Source of the DNA: a virus
DNA: 64,000 bases
Reading direction: 5' to 3' (one strand)
Virus record (IMG/VR): IMGVR_UViG_3300024261_002043
Coordinates: 1 to 64,000 of that record
Under the pieces are notes generated by a model. That model ran no database searches. It had not been told where the DNA came from and was given only the letters and a program-made list of their open reading frames with translations. Each line of letters opens with the position of its first letter. Within the stretch, counting starts at the first letter, position 1. Shown one piece after another: positions 53,662-62,219 of the stretch. A program made the translations under genes and the position numbers.

Positions 53662-54159
53662 TTATCCTGCGCTATATAGAAGTACTTCTATCGTTCTTAG
53701 TTCTGTTCTTAATTTAGGGATCTTATAGCTAATACTAATCCCTATCTTTGCAACATCCTTATTATCAAAGTGATCAACAAATGGAGAGAATGTTTCAAGA
53801 GAAATATAAGGCATGTATTTCATAACTGCCTTACTAACCCTTGACATAGCTTCAGATTGAGCACCTTCATCTTGCATTTCAAAAGTTAGCTCTGCTAAGT
53901 TAGCTCCGAAATCAGGTAAACCTAATCGTTCGCCTTTATTCGTAAGGATTAAATTCTGTAGATTATCATGAATTTGATCTGGGAAATTACGATGCATCTC
54001 TAGAAAACTTTTCCCATCATCAGATAACGCTACAGGTGTTTTTATACCTACTGGAGGTACCTCTACCTGTGAATTTGCCAGCTTACCACTTTGCTCTACA
54101 GATACGCCTGAAGACTTAAAACTGTAAACTTTTCTATCAGAAACTCTTGTTATTGCCAT
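53662..54159 (-). CDS. gp25: Baseplate wedge protein, gp25-like
   Basis: This small baseplate wedge protein belongs to the GPW/gp25 family. The 165-residue product shows IHDNLQNLILTNKGERLGLP with DFGANLAELTFE (residues 60-95), the hallmark EAM/EPR-like core of this family, plus the LETFSPFVDH and ISISYKI strands. T4 gp25 has 132 residues; the first 40 residues here are an N-terminal extension. It lies 6 bases before the gp6-like gene. A hairpin with U-run precedes it and could reduce read-through from the spike gene. Confidence 0.92.
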   Translation of the reverse strand: MAITRVSDRKVYSFKSSGVSVEQSGKLANSQVEVPPVGIKTPVALSDDGKSFLEMHRNFPDQIHDNLQNLILTNKGERLGLPDFGANLAELTFEMQDEGAQSEAMSRVSKAVMKYMPYISLETFSPFVDHFDNKDVAKIGISISYKIPKLRTELRTIEVLLYSAG

Positions 54160-54189
54160 TTTGTACCACCGTACCTAAATATCAAGGCG

Positions 54190-54227
54190 AAAAAAATAGT
54201 GGCACTTATAACTAGTTTAGTGTGCCA
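54190..54227 (-). terminator. Candidate weak terminator between spike and wedge genes
   Basis: On the minus strand TGGCAC and GTGCCA (54200-54227) can pair across a 16-base loop that itself contains an AACTAGTT palindrome, followed by CTATTTTTTT. It overlaps the stop codon of the 98-residue gene. The stem is only six bases, so attenuation rather than full termination is likely. Confidence 0.4.
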
Positions 54228-54508
54228 TTACCCGCGCCGAAGCCTGTACCGACCACTGGACCGGTTGGACCGGCACCTACAACTGCGGTATTCACAGATG
54301 TAACTACTACAGCGGCAGTAGCATATGCATGAATTGCAGCAGCCAGATCTTTGGCAATTTGCCTGTTTATAGCTGCTGGACTAACTTCTACATCTACGTC
54401 GCCAGGGTTGATATAGTCTGTCCTTGCTTTTTCCAGCGCGTTAAAGATTGCTAATTCTAACGGTACCTTCGCTACTCCTAGTGGCATAATATCCTCCTCA
54501 TTCGCCAA
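54212..54508 (-). CDS. Small hypothetical baseplate-region protein (98 aa)
   Basis: The 98-residue product has a helical N-terminal half (ELAIFNALEKAR, then IAKDLAAAIHAYATAA). The C-terminal half is Gly/Thr/Val-rich, with GAGPTGPVVGTGFGAGNG as a glycine-rich tail. It overlaps the spike gene by 11 bases and precedes the gp25-like gene. The position suggests a small hub or spike-associated protein, and an IA.DLAxAIHxY pattern recurs in small tail proteins of other phages in my recollection. Not PAAR-like: it lacks the metal-binding His/Cys pattern of spike-tip proteins. Confidence 0.65.
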   Translation of the reverse strand: MANEEDIMPLGVAKVPLELAIFNALEKARTDYINPGDVDVEVSPAAINRQIAKDLAAAIHAYATAAVVVTSVNTAVVGAGPTGPVVGTGFGAGNGTLN

Positions 54509-56324
54509 ATATCCTGTCAGATTTTAAGGTTTCTATTTCTGACTTTCTTGCATCCATAGCCGTGTTTAATGCATTCGCGGCAGTGTTTATTTGCGGAGAT
54601 GGTGCGCCATAACCGGGGGTGGTATGTGTTAGTAGCTTACTACAGAATGACTTGACATCATCCATTACTTTATTAAGTAGATCCTCTAGCTGCTGGTATC
54701 TAACATATGGTTGGGACTCTCCCTCACCGGGACCCGTACCTACTCCACCATCAGCAGTTGCACGGCCGAGAACTATTTTCGAGCCGTTTATTTGTATAGT
54801 GCCGTCAGGCAGTATCATTATAGCTCCTAGATCATCAGCTGGTGACCCCTCTTTTATTAACCTGATTGAACCATTAATCTCCGGGGCACCAGGCGCTGGT
54901 TCGTCAGCAGCAGCCTTTCTAGCTATAATCCTGATTTCATCTGCCTTAGCTAATATAGCTGATGGATTTTCATCAGTCTTGTTTACTAGATCAAAACTAC
55001 CAAAGCTTTCTCCAATAGCAGTAGGTATTGCAACGCCTTGCTCACTAATACTAAAGTTTTCATCTACATTTGTTGCATGTGAAATAAGCAGTCTTGCAGC
55101 ATCGCCAAAATAATCAGGATCACCTTCTGTGGGGTTATCAGCTCTATTTAGCTCGGCATTATCTGACTCTTGTGGGTTCTTGTTTACCTCTACCCAAGCC
55201 TGTCGACCTTTTTCCGGATCAGGTGAGTTTTTTATTACTCTTGCAGCTGGTGGAAACGGTTCATCAGTCTCGCTATTACCTACAAATCTCCAGTTGTATC
55301 TTCCTCTGCCCGCTACAATGTCTATTGATCCCCAATGCTTTTCCTTTCTACCCTCTATTACATCTTCTGTTTCTGTCGCATTAGAATACTCACTAGATGC
55401 AGGATCATCAGTTTTTTTCCAGCCTCTTTCTTCGCCTAAACAAATAAGCGTGTTGTTTGATCCTTGTATTACTAGATCACCGGGTCTCTTAGTATACCGA
55501 GGGACGTCTTGAGTTCTAAACTGTCTATATCCTGTCGCTATATTTACAATATCTTCGTAAGAGTATTCTTCCTTAAGGGTGAACGCATCCTGATCGCCTG
55601 TACCATTGGGGAAGCCAAATATTCTATCATCTATACCGTTACCATCCTTGTCCAGTGGCTCTGTTCCAGCTTCTGCTTGTCCCGTGTCATCTGGTGTTGC
55701 GGGTGTTACACCCTCTTTTTGCTTAACAGACGTCGCAGCATCAGCCTTATCTTTCGCTGTCTTAGGCACAAGAGAGCCAGCAAACTTTCTATCACCATGA
55801 GTAAAGTTAACATCGTCAATATGATCTGGCTCTGTTATTCTACACATCCAATACATTATCTTTTGCGGAATATCGGGCGAATCTGCCACTAGCCAAACTT
55901 GCTCACCAGGTTTTAGGGGCATGCACAAATGAGGAGGAAAGAATGGGTAAGCTAAAATACCGACCTCTCCTAACTTTTCTTTTTTAGCTATAGTCTCTTT
56001 TTCTTTTTTGGCCTTGGCTTTTTCTTCTTCGCTAGGTTTTTCGGTCGCTTCGGTAGCGGATTTGTCTTTTCCACCAGATATAACTCTAGCGATTATAGAG
56101 TTTCTAGGCGCGGTCGCAAGTAGGTCAGGTGAGTCAACTAGTGCCTTCATTTCCTCTACGTCTTCCTCAGGAAATGCCGCTAGATCATATAGCACTTCAA
56201 CAACTACAGCTCTAGTTAATACAGTGGTTGCAGGTGCGGTATCTTGATTTCTTACCGTTTCAGCAACAGAAGAGTTAGTTTGTAAGGATTCTGATATCGC
56301 ATCCTTACCGGAGCCTACAGCCAT
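54498..56324 (-). CDS. gp5: Baseplate central spike / hub protein, gp5-like
   Basis: The 608-residue protein is likely the central spike. An OB-fold-like part is indicated by ILAYPFFPPHLCMPLKPGEQ and VWLVADSP (about residues 120-150), the pH/PG-E pattern of gp5/VgrG-type N-terminal domains. A beta-prism-like region follows near residues 490-520 (NGSIRLIKEGS, LGAIMILPDGTIQINGSKIV), resembling the spike segment of gp5. I see no lysozyme domain of the T4 gp5 type (no ExxxD/T catalytic block). An acidic/Lys-rich segment (about residues 85-115) has low complexity. The position at the head of the baseplate operon supports the call; the exact family is less certain than gp6 and gp25. Confidence 0.78.
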   Translation of the reverse strand: MAVGSGKDAISESLQTNSSVAETVRNQDTAPATTVLTRAVVVEVLYDLAAFPEEDVEEMKALVDSPDLLATAPRNSIIARVISGGKDKSATEATEKPSEEEKAKAKKEKETIAKKEKLGEVGILAYPFFPPHLCMPLKPGEQVWLVADSPDIPQKIMYWMCRITEPDHIDDVNFTHGDRKFAGSLVPKTAKDKADAATSVKQKEGVTPATPDDTGQAEAGTEPLDKDGNGIDDRIFGFPNGTGDQDAFTLKEEYSYEDIVNIATGYRQFRTQDVPRYTKRPGDLVIQGSNNTLICLGEERGWKKTDDPASSEYSNATETEDVIEGRKEKHWGSIDIVAGRGRYNWRFVGNSETDEPFPPAARVIKNSPDPEKGRQAWVEVNKNPQESDNAELNRADNPTEGDPDYFGDAARLLISHATNVDENFSISEQGVAIPTAIGESFGSFDLVNKTDENPSAILAKADEIRIIARKAAADEPAPGAPEINGSIRLIKEGSPADDLGAIMILPDGTIQINGSKIVLGRATADGGVGTGPGEGESQPYVRYQQLEDLLNKVMDDVKSFCSKLLTHTTPGYGAPSPQINTAANALNTAMDARKSEIETLKSDRIFGE

Positions 56325-56327
56325 TGT

Positions 56328-56696
56328 TTACTCCTGTATCCTTGAAAATAGATCATCTGAGTTTATAGCATTATGTTCGTTTTCAGACTTAGATATTATT
56401 TCTGCTAATTTGATCATTTGATCATTCGCTTTATTCATTCTTTCTAGATATTTTGACAGTGTTGATCCTAAGGTCGCATGTTCAGTAGTACCTTGAGACA
56501 TAGTCGTATATGCTTCTACAAAAAGTATATGAGCATTTTGCCGATCTAAAACAGCGTTTTCATAAATCTCTTTCCACAAAATTCTCTTCTTCGAATCGGC
56601 ATGCTCTATTTTTTCAAGAACCTTAGCAAAATCATCGACCCTCTTTTTTAAATCATCAAACTCTTGTAACGTAGATGTCACTTTTTCAACAGTCAT
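56328..56696 (-). CDS. Small helical hypothetical protein (122 aa)
   Basis: The 122-residue protein is predicted to be almost fully helical, with coiled-coil heptads at both ends (TLQEFDDLKKRVDDFAKVLE and LSKYLERMNKANDQMIKLAE). No family is recognised. It lies 8 bases after the late sigma factor gene and 3 bases before the spike gene. It might be a sigma-associated factor or a baseplate assembly chaperone. T4 expresses gp33, a late co-activator, near such factors, but I see no sequence match. Confidence 0.6.
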   Translation of the reverse strand: MTVEKVTSTLQEFDDLKKRVDDFAKVLEKIEHADSKKRILWKEIYENAVLDRQNAHILFVEAYTTMSQGTTEHATLGSTLSKYLERMNKANDQMIKLAEIISKSENEHNAINSDDLFSRIQE

Positions 56697-56704
56697 TTTT
56701 TCTC

Positions 56705-57433
56705 CTACAAAAGGTCTACTATCTTTTCATCATGTACGATTGTCTTATAGTGCTTTCTTATTCTAGACATCGCAACAGACAGCTGCTTAGAGTTTAGGCC
56801 AGATATCTCTCTTATATATACATAGATTGCACGCTTATTTAAGAAGTCTAAATTTTCAACATTCTCAAATACTTTTCTAATCGCGTCGATGCATAGGACT
56901 TCGTTAGGCTTCTTTATACGACTCTCTAGCTCGTCTATGACTTTGAACATTTCATTTTTTAGATTTCTTTTTTCTAAAATCTCATCAGGGCCAGGGACAA
57001 CTTGATAATTCGCAATTTTATGTTTGTCAGCAGAGCTTAGATGAGCCATTTCTGACATAGAGACGTGGCGATGGAAATTCTTTTTTGCGTTTCGGCATCT
57101 TATTATAAGCCAGTTTTTTGCAACAACGTTAAAATATGAAAAAGCCTTTGTACCTCTAGCAGGATCCCATTTATGTATTGTCTCGTATAGAAACGCAACG
57201 CAATCTGTCTTCATAGACAATACTGTTTCATACGGAGACTTAAATCCGTAAACATATATCAAGCTTTCGGCTAGCTGATCGAACGCTGGAGCTATTTTTT
57301 CTTTGTATATTACAGCGCGCTTAGACCTGTCTTCTTCCCCCTGGTATTCTTCTATCGAGGCCTGTGTATCCTTAGTAAAATACATATTCCTCTTTTGTCC
57401 AGGCTTTCTTCTTATTATCTTTTTCTTTTTCAT
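56705..57433 (-). CDS. gp55: Late transcription sigma factor, gp55-like
   Basis: The 242-residue protein is a divergent sigma factor. The region-2 core runs through LYETIHKWDPARGTKAFSYF, then NVVAKNWLIIRCRNAKK (about residues 85-125), which is the DPARGxxAFSYF-Nxxxx(W) pattern of T4 gp55-type late sigmas that replace host sigma-70 for late genes. The N-terminus is strongly basic (KKKKIIRRKPGQKR). T4 gp55 has 185 residues. It overlaps the small membrane protein gene by 4 bases. It most likely recognises the -10-type element suggested here (AATACTTAC and variants). Confidence 0.9.
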   Translation of the reverse strand: MKKKKIIRRKPGQKRNMYFTKDTQASIEEYQGEEDRSKRAVIYKEKIAPAFDQLAESLIYVYGFKSPYETVLSMKTDCVAFLYETIHKWDPARGTKAFSYFNVVAKNWLIIRCRNAKKNFHRHVSMSEMAHLSSADKHKIANYQVVPGPDEILEKRNLKNEMFKVIDELESRIKKPNEVLCIDAIRKVFENVENLDFLNKRAIYVYIREISGLNSKQLSVAMSRIRKHYKTIVHDEKIVDLL

Positions 57434-57750
57434 GACATTTCCAGAGGATCCTCTACGGTTCCTTGTTTCATATCAGATGTTAATACATTCGATATATCTA
57501 CTATAGCATCTCTGCATGACTGCATATCTCTATGAATCTTCTTAATTTCAGCAGAGTCAGAGAATAAAGGTATCTCAAGAATCTTATCCATCGACTGTAT
57601 TCTTTCGTCCATCAATTCTAGCGAATCCTCTAACGAGTCTTCGACATCAAGTACTGTAATCCCTAGTCTATATAATATCTTAGCGCAATACGCGGTGGTG
57701 CATGCAAAAAATACACATAAAATTAACAGCAATATCTCAAGAACAGTCAA
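57430..57750 (-). CDS. Small membrane-anchored protein (106 aa)
   Basis: The 106-residue product has an N-terminal hydrophobic segment (about residues 2-20, VLEILLLILCVFFACTTA) suitable for a membrane anchor, then a charged helical region (DVEDSLEDSLELMDERIQSM). Its TTG start at 57750 overlaps the upstream glycosyltransferase gene by 14 bases, with AGGTG upstream. Its stop overlaps the sigma factor start. Type and function are unknown; with one transmembrane helix it could be an inner-membrane factor, for example in superinfection exclusion or lysis control. Confidence 0.6.
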   Translation of the reverse strand: MTVLEILLLILCVFFACTTAYCAKILYRLGITVLDVEDSLEDSLELMDERIQSMDKILEIPLFSDSAEIKKIHRDMQSCRDAIVDISNVLTSDMKQGTVEDPLEMS

Positions 57751-58915
57751 TTAAGTCACCTAGCGCTTCATCGTATTTTTTAGCTATAGACTTCATAGAG
57801 TAGTTATTGGCCATTTTTTCCATAGATTTTTTAGCCCACTCTCTCGGAACATCAGGGGACTTTCGTAGTTTTTTTACCCTAGACTTAAAGTGGTTTTCGG
57901 AAGGTTGCGCCCACTTAGCACCAGAGCACCAGATCCTATCGTCAACCATTTCATCAGGAATCGCCTCTATCTTATAGTCGACGTCTAGAAATCTTACATC
58001 TTTCATAAAGTCCATATGACCAGAGTGTTTTGTTGCTATAACAGGTAGTCCATTGACTGTAGCATCTAAAATTGGTAGCCCCCAGCCTTCCCCACGGGTT
58101 GCGGCACAGAGCGCATTTACTTTTTCATGAGACATCAAGGAAGAAATTTCTTCACGATCCATTAAACCGTGTAGAACATGAAATCTTGGATAGGGTCCAT
58201 CTCTAACAACAGACAGTATATTCTCAACCGTCCTTGTTGTCACTCTTCTGTCTTGACACGTCAAGCGGCCCATATTCGTCTTTAATATAATACCGACGTC
58301 TTTATCATTCTTAAATTCTTCGCATAACCACTTAATCATATTCATGGTATTTTTTCTGTCTGTCATTGCATGACGACCGGTAATTTGACCAAAAATCAAA
58401 AAATTAAAAGAAGTAGAAATTTTATCTAACCTGTCAGAAAATTCCTTTGAACTAGGTGTAGATTTTAGGCTGCATGTATAACCTTCCGGTACATTAAAGA
58501 TCTTTGATCTATCAAATCCACCGTTGATAAAGGACTCTTTAGAGTATGTACTAGGAACGATTAATCTGTCCATATTTCTAGCAGCGGTAATCCAATGGGG
58601 ATGACATCTATCTGCTTCTATACCGGCGGTTATACCTACGTTTTTAACGGCAAGGTTTGGGTCCCACTCGTCAGGTAGCTGAATCTGTAATGATATGTCT
58701 GCTTTCTTGCCTTCGGGTAGTGGGCCTGAATTTTGCATGATGTCTCCAATTAGACCATCCTCTGCATCCGGATCTACATAATACGTGCACATACCCCATG
58801 GGACTATCTGTGCCCTCACATCCCAGCCCTTAGACTTTGCCCAGCGCCAAACTTGTCTAGTATGTGAACCATATCCTGTTACACTTAAAAGTGGGCCTCT
58901 AACGATAGCGATCAT
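57737..58915 (-). CDS. Glycosyltransferase, GT-B fold (GT4-like), 392 aa
   Basis: The 392-residue product resembles family-4 glycosyltransferases. An N-terminal loop with GPLLSVTGYGSHTRQV is followed by the C-terminal donor-binding pattern RGEGWGLPILDATVNGLPVI, then ATKHSGHMDFM (about residues 270-300), with the E-x7-E-type spacing partly conserved. It transfers a sugar from a nucleotide donor; the donor and acceptor are unknown. Together with the upstream glycosyltransferase and the GDP-sugar genes it could modify a virion protein, phage DNA base or host surface glycan. Confidence 0.85.
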   Translation of the reverse strand: MIAIVRGPLLSVTGYGSHTRQVWRWAKSKGWDVRAQIVPWGMCTYYVDPDAEDGLIGDIMQNSGPLPEGKKADISLQIQLPDEWDPNLAVKNVGITAGIEADRCHPHWITAARNMDRLIVPSTYSKESFINGGFDRSKIFNVPEGYTCSLKSTPSSKEFSDRLDKISTSFNFLIFGQITGRHAMTDRKNTMNMIKWLCEEFKNDKDVGIILKTNMGRLTCQDRRVTTRTVENILSVVRDGPYPRFHVLHGLMDREEISSLMSHEKVNALCAATRGEGWGLPILDATVNGLPVIATKHSGHMDFMKDVRFLDVDYKIEAIPDEMVDDRIWCSGAKWAQPSENHFKSRVKKLRKSPDVPREWAKKSMEKMANNYSMKSIAKKYDEALGDLIDCS

Positions 58916-58918
58916 TTA

Positions 58919-60172
58919 TTATAACTCCGAAATATCATAGCGTTCAACAACTCTTTCGCCTTCTCGCCAGTTGTCGACTAGTGTCTTAAGCGAATCATGC
59001 CATTTATCAATGGTGGCTTCCATGCTAAACTCGGACTGTACGTACTCTCTTGCCTTCTCACCGATTGCGCTACGTTCATCTTCACTCATGGAGTATATTT
59101 TATGTATCGCATCGGCTGTGTCTTCTATAGACGAATAGTCCTCGTAAATATACGGTACTGTTTGAGAACCAACACATGACCTAAGCTTTATATCTAGGGC
59201 GACGCCATTCTCTGAACCATCTCGATGGTCTATGACTTGTCTTGTTAGCCCACCGGTTTTTGATGCTATTATCGGGTTTCCGACTTTCATGGACTCTAAA
59301 GTCGCTAGCCCAAAGCCTTCAGCGTACGCGATGTTGAGGCAAACGTCGGATATGTTATGAAGCACGTTCATTTGATCAAATCCGAGTCTTTCCTTAGAAA
59401 ATTTTACGCTATCAAGTACACCAAAGTTGTTTGCTACAGCTATAAGATCTGGACCTTCTTGATCATGAGGATCAGTATGCATTAAAAGTGTAGCGCCTCT
59501 ATCTTCAGGTGTTAACTTTTTCCTAAACTCGCTCCAGGCCTCTATTACGTCGGCCGGCCTTTTTCTTTTAGCATTTCTATTTACCCAAAATACAACAAAG
59601 TCGTCCTTTCTTTGAGACCCTAAAAGCTGCGTCTTAAATCGGTTTTTTTCTTCCTTGGGCAATGGAAAAAACAGTTCATCTGGAAGCGCATGAGGTATAA
59701 AGTTAGTTCTTTCTGGAAAATGCTCTTTAACCATTCTATAAGTTAGATGTGAATGACAATTTATTAAATCTGTTGAGGCATAGTAGTCAAAATTAAACTT
59801 AGGTGTTGGATGATTGTCCCAAACATGCCAATAGGCTATAGGGCATATCTGATGTATTTCATCCTCCATAGCCCATAACCACGTAAAGAATCTAGGATCT
59901 GTAAAGATCATAAGAACGTCAGGTTTTTCTGCAGCTAATGCAACGCGCAGCATATCTGGATTGCCAAAGCCGTCGATAGGCTTAATCACAAAATCAGGAT
60001 GAGGTTGTTGGACTGAATAGTCTACGTGCTTTAGAGCAGCCCCAAATTGCCTTACTGTCCAACAGCCTTTCTCTATCAGGCCGTTCATTAAAAACCTAGA
60101 CTGACACCCAACACCTGACGTACTCATCGCGTGATCAGATAATAAGAGTATCTTCATTTTCTTGCTTTGCAT
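58919..60172 (-). CDS. Glycosyltransferase, GT-B fold (GT4-like), about 417 aa
   Basis: The product is a group-1 glycosyltransferase. Landmarks are the N-terminal MKILLLSDHAMSTSGVGCQS, the mid-region KDDFVVFWVNRNAKRKRP, and the donor-site EGFGLATLESMKVGNPIIAS with TGG after it (about residues 290-315), in which E-x7-E holds. The frame starts at a GTG (60181), but GGAG lies only 2 bases from it. The ATG at 60172 (GGAG 11 bases away) or the ATG at 60157 just before MKILL is more likely; 60172 is given here. It is followed within 3 bases by the second glycosyltransferase. Substrate unknown. Confidence 0.85.
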   Translation of the reverse strand: MQSKKMKILLLSDHAMSTSGVGCQSRFLMNGLIEKGCWTVRQFGAALKHVDYSVQQPHPDFVIKPIDGFGNPDMLRVALAAEKPDVLMIFTDPRFFTWLWAMEDEIHQICPIAYWHVWDNHPTPKFNFDYYASTDLINCHSHLTYRMVKEHFPERTNFIPHALPDELFFPLPKEEKNRFKTQLLGSQRKDDFVVFWVNRNAKRKRPADVIEAWSEFRKKLTPEDRGATLLMHTDPHDQEGPDLIAVANNFGVLDSVKFSKERLGFDQMNVLHNISDVCLNIAYAEGFGLATLESMKVGNPIIASKTGGLTRQVIDHRDGSENGVALDIKLRSCVGSQTVPYIYEDYSSIEDTADAIHKIYSMSEDERSAIGEKAREYVQSEFSMEATIDKWHDSLKTLVDNWREGERVVERYDISEL

Positions 60173-60255
60173 TTCCAGCACTACTCCAAACGATTAAAAA
60201 GCTTATGTGTGTAATCATATCTTATAACAACAGGAAGTATATTTATCTGCTGTAT

Positions 60256-61140
60256 TCACCCAGGACAGTTGGTTGTTCCCTTAAATTCGCAGAACAAGCA
60301 TGACTGTCTATTTTTTAAATAAATACCTCTTCTAACAGACTTTACCATGCTTCTCATTATTGACAAAGCATTCTCTTCAGCTTTTGGACCTACTGATACT
60401 TTAACTAGTTCGCATGTATTACCAGGCTTTCCGCCTCTTTTAAGTAATACAAAACCACACTTAACTTGCTTTGTATCAAATCCATTCTTCTTCATCCAAA
60501 AAGATTTGTATAAAGCAATTTGAGCCCATGTCAAGATATCTCTTCTTTTAGATGCGTACCAACCTTTATCACCTGCTGTCTTCCAGTCAATGACGTAATA
60601 GAATTCCTTACCTTTAATCTTAACTTTTAAGCACGCATCTATGAACCCTTTAAAAAATATATCATATCCATCAACGAACTCGTAAAGTTGTTCCTCTGCG
60701 CTTATAACACTCCACTCATCGAATTCGCTATCTAAAAAAGCTGGTAATTCTTCAAGAGAGTTTTTTGCCCACTCTAACCAAGAAGGAAGATAATCATGAG
60801 ACTTTGGTTTCCAGCCTTGAGACTTTCGATAATCAGCTTGTGACTTTATCCACTCGTCAGAGTCGAAACCTTTTTCTTCCCACGCTTCAGTTATCTTGTT
60901 TAAGACAGCTTGGACGTCCATGGTCTTGGTTTTTAAAAAGTTTTCTATACCGTCATGTAGCGCTGTGCCATAAGAAAGATAAGGACTTGGATCGTCTTTT
61001 ACAATCTTGTCGATATACGTTAGTTTATGCCGCCAAGGACACTCTTTCCAAAGACGAATCTCAGAATAAGAAACATGAGGCTTGTTGGTCGGAAACGAAA
61101 TAAGATCTATTCGTTCTTTATCATTAATATTATTCTTCAT
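60256..61140 (-). CDS. PD-(D/E)XK nuclease, RecB/Cas4-like with a likely Fe-S cluster
   Basis: The 294-residue product has the PDDEXK_1 fold order: SYSEIRLWKECPWRHKL (residues 24-40) with C34, GTALHDGIENF with the motif His, a nuclease core (VIDWKTAG, an Asp-x-Lys pattern) and QIALYKSFW. A C-terminal cysteine group is C281-x2-C284-x7-C292. Four cysteines (C34, C281, C284, C292) match the Fe-S cluster layout of Cas4/AddB-type nucleases. It probably processes DNA ends in recombination or replication. No ribosome binding site precedes the ATG; a sigma-70-like element lies just upstream. It is the only nucleic-acid gene in the sugar cluster. Confidence 0.85.
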   Translation of the reverse strand: MKNNINDKERIDLISFPTNKPHVSYSEIRLWKECPWRHKLTYIDKIVKDDPSPYLSYGTALHDGIENFLKTKTMDVQAVLNKITEAWEEKGFDSDEWIKSQADYRKSQGWKPKSHDYLPSWLEWAKNSLEELPAFLDSEFDEWSVISAEEQLYEFVDGYDIFFKGFIDACLKVKIKGKEFYYVIDWKTAGDKGWYASKRRDILTWAQIALYKSFWMKKNGFDTKQVKCGFVLLKRGGKPGNTCELVKVSVGPKAEENALSIMRSMVKSVRRGIYLKNRQSCLFCEFKGTTNCPG

Positions 61141-61148
61141 ACTATCTA

Positions 61149-61177
61149 ATCATAGTAGGAAAATGGTAGGTTTACAA
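61149..61177 (-). promoter_or_regulatory. Sigma-70-like promoter in front of the PD-(D/E)XK nuclease
   Basis: On the minus strand TTGTAA (61172-61177) and TATGAT (61149-61154) are spaced by 17 bases. The -10 box ends only 8 bases before the ATG, so a transcript from here would have almost no leader; no Shine-Dalgarno sequence is present either. It is therefore either a leaderless start or a chance match. Confidence 0.4.
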
Positions 61178-61183
61178 GATAAT

Positions 61184-62155
61184 CTACTTTAAGCCTTCGA
61201 GTCGTTTGAGATCTGACTCATACATCATCTTTGCCAGTGTGTCTATATCGACCTCTGGGGACCATCCAAGTTTATCTAATGCCTTCTTAGGATCACCTAA
61301 TAAAAGTGGGACCTCGTGTGGACGGAACAACCTTTCGTCAACCTTAACATACTCTTCTACATCTAGACCAGCTATATCAAATACTTTGTTTAAGAAGTCT
61401 CTAACAGTAAAAGTTTCACCAGTAGCTATAACATAATCATCTGGCGACTCTTGCTGTAGCATTAACCACATAGCGTCTACGTAATCTCCGGCAAACCCCC
61501 AGTCTCTTTTTGCATCTAGGTTCCCTAGATATAACTTATCTTGGAGGCCTAACTTTATCTTAGCGGCGGCAAGAGTTATTTTTCTAGTCACAAATGTTTC
61601 ACCTCTACGAGGGCTTTCATGATTAAACAGTATACCACTTGATATGTGCATATTGTAAGAGGCCCTATAGTTTCTGCATAGATTATGTGCGAAGGCTTTA
61701 GCACATGCATAAGGACTTGCTGGTTGGAGAGTTGTTAATTCAGACTGCGGTGCTTCCGGATTGTCACCAAACATTTCAGATGAACTTGCTTGATACATTC
61801 TTATGCTAGGGTCTACTAACCGAATAGCTTCCAAGATCTTTAACGTCCCCATTGCAATTGTGTCAACAGTCTCTATTGGAACATCAAAAGAAACTCTGAC
61901 GTGTGATTGTGCGGCTAAGTTATAGAATTCTTGTGGTCTATACTTTGTTAATAACCTGTATAAAGATGATGAGTCATGTAGTGAGTAATATTCTAAACAA
62001 AGCATTGGGTTATCGAATATATGATCTATTCTATCTGTAGATAATAGGCTAGTTCTTCTTTTTAGACCAACGACCCTATAGCCCTTCTTTAACAAAAGCT
62101 CTGCTAGATATGAGCCGTCTTGTCCTGTTATTCCAGTTATCATAGCTGTTTTCAT
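61184..62155 (-). CDS. gmd: GDP-mannose 4,6-dehydratase
   Basis: This enzyme converts GDP-D-mannose to GDP-4-keto-6-deoxymannose, the first step to GDP-fucose and other deoxy sugars. The roughly 323-residue product has the NADP-binding motif TGITGQDGSYLAE near the start, the LVDPSIRMYQASSSEMFGD segment with catalytic Ser/Glu, the YACAKAF YxxxK motif, and RRGETFVTRKI in the C-terminal domain. Slightly shorter than bacterial GMD (about 345-370). The frame is open to a GTG at 62161, but the ATG at 62155 has AGGAG five to six bases upstream. A strong sigma-70-like promoter lies upstream. The GDP-fucose synthase C-terminus at the right edge supplies the next step. Confidence 0.95.
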   Translation of the reverse strand: MKTAMITGITGQDGSYLAELLLKKGYRVVGLKRRTSLLSTDRIDHIFDNPMLCLEYYSLHDSSSLYRLLTKYRPQEFYNLAAQSHVRVSFDVPIETVDTIAMGTLKILEAIRLVDPSIRMYQASSSEMFGDNPEAPQSELTTLQPASPYACAKAFAHNLCRNYRASYNMHISSGILFNHESPRRGETFVTRKITLAAAKIKLGLQDKLYLGNLDAKRDWGFAGDYVDAMWLMLQQESPDDYVIATGETFTVRDFLNKVFDIAGLDVEEYVKVDERLFRPHEVPLLLGDPKKALDKLGWSPEVDIDTLAKMMYESDLKRLEGLK

Positions 62156-62190
62156 AATCACTCCTGATTCATATTACGAATAAGCAATTC

Positions 62191-62219
62191 ATTATATAAA
62201 AGCTTATCCAGATTTTCAA
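62191..62219 (-). promoter_or_regulatory. Sigma-70-like promoter upstream of gmd
   Basis: On the minus strand TTGAAA (62214-62219) and TATAAT (62191-62196) are spaced by exactly 17 bases, close to the bacterial consensus, and end 35 bases before the ATG, with AGGAG in the leader. The -35 box overlaps the stop of the upstream gene. It would let host RNA polymerase express gmd and the genes after it early. Confidence 0.7.
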
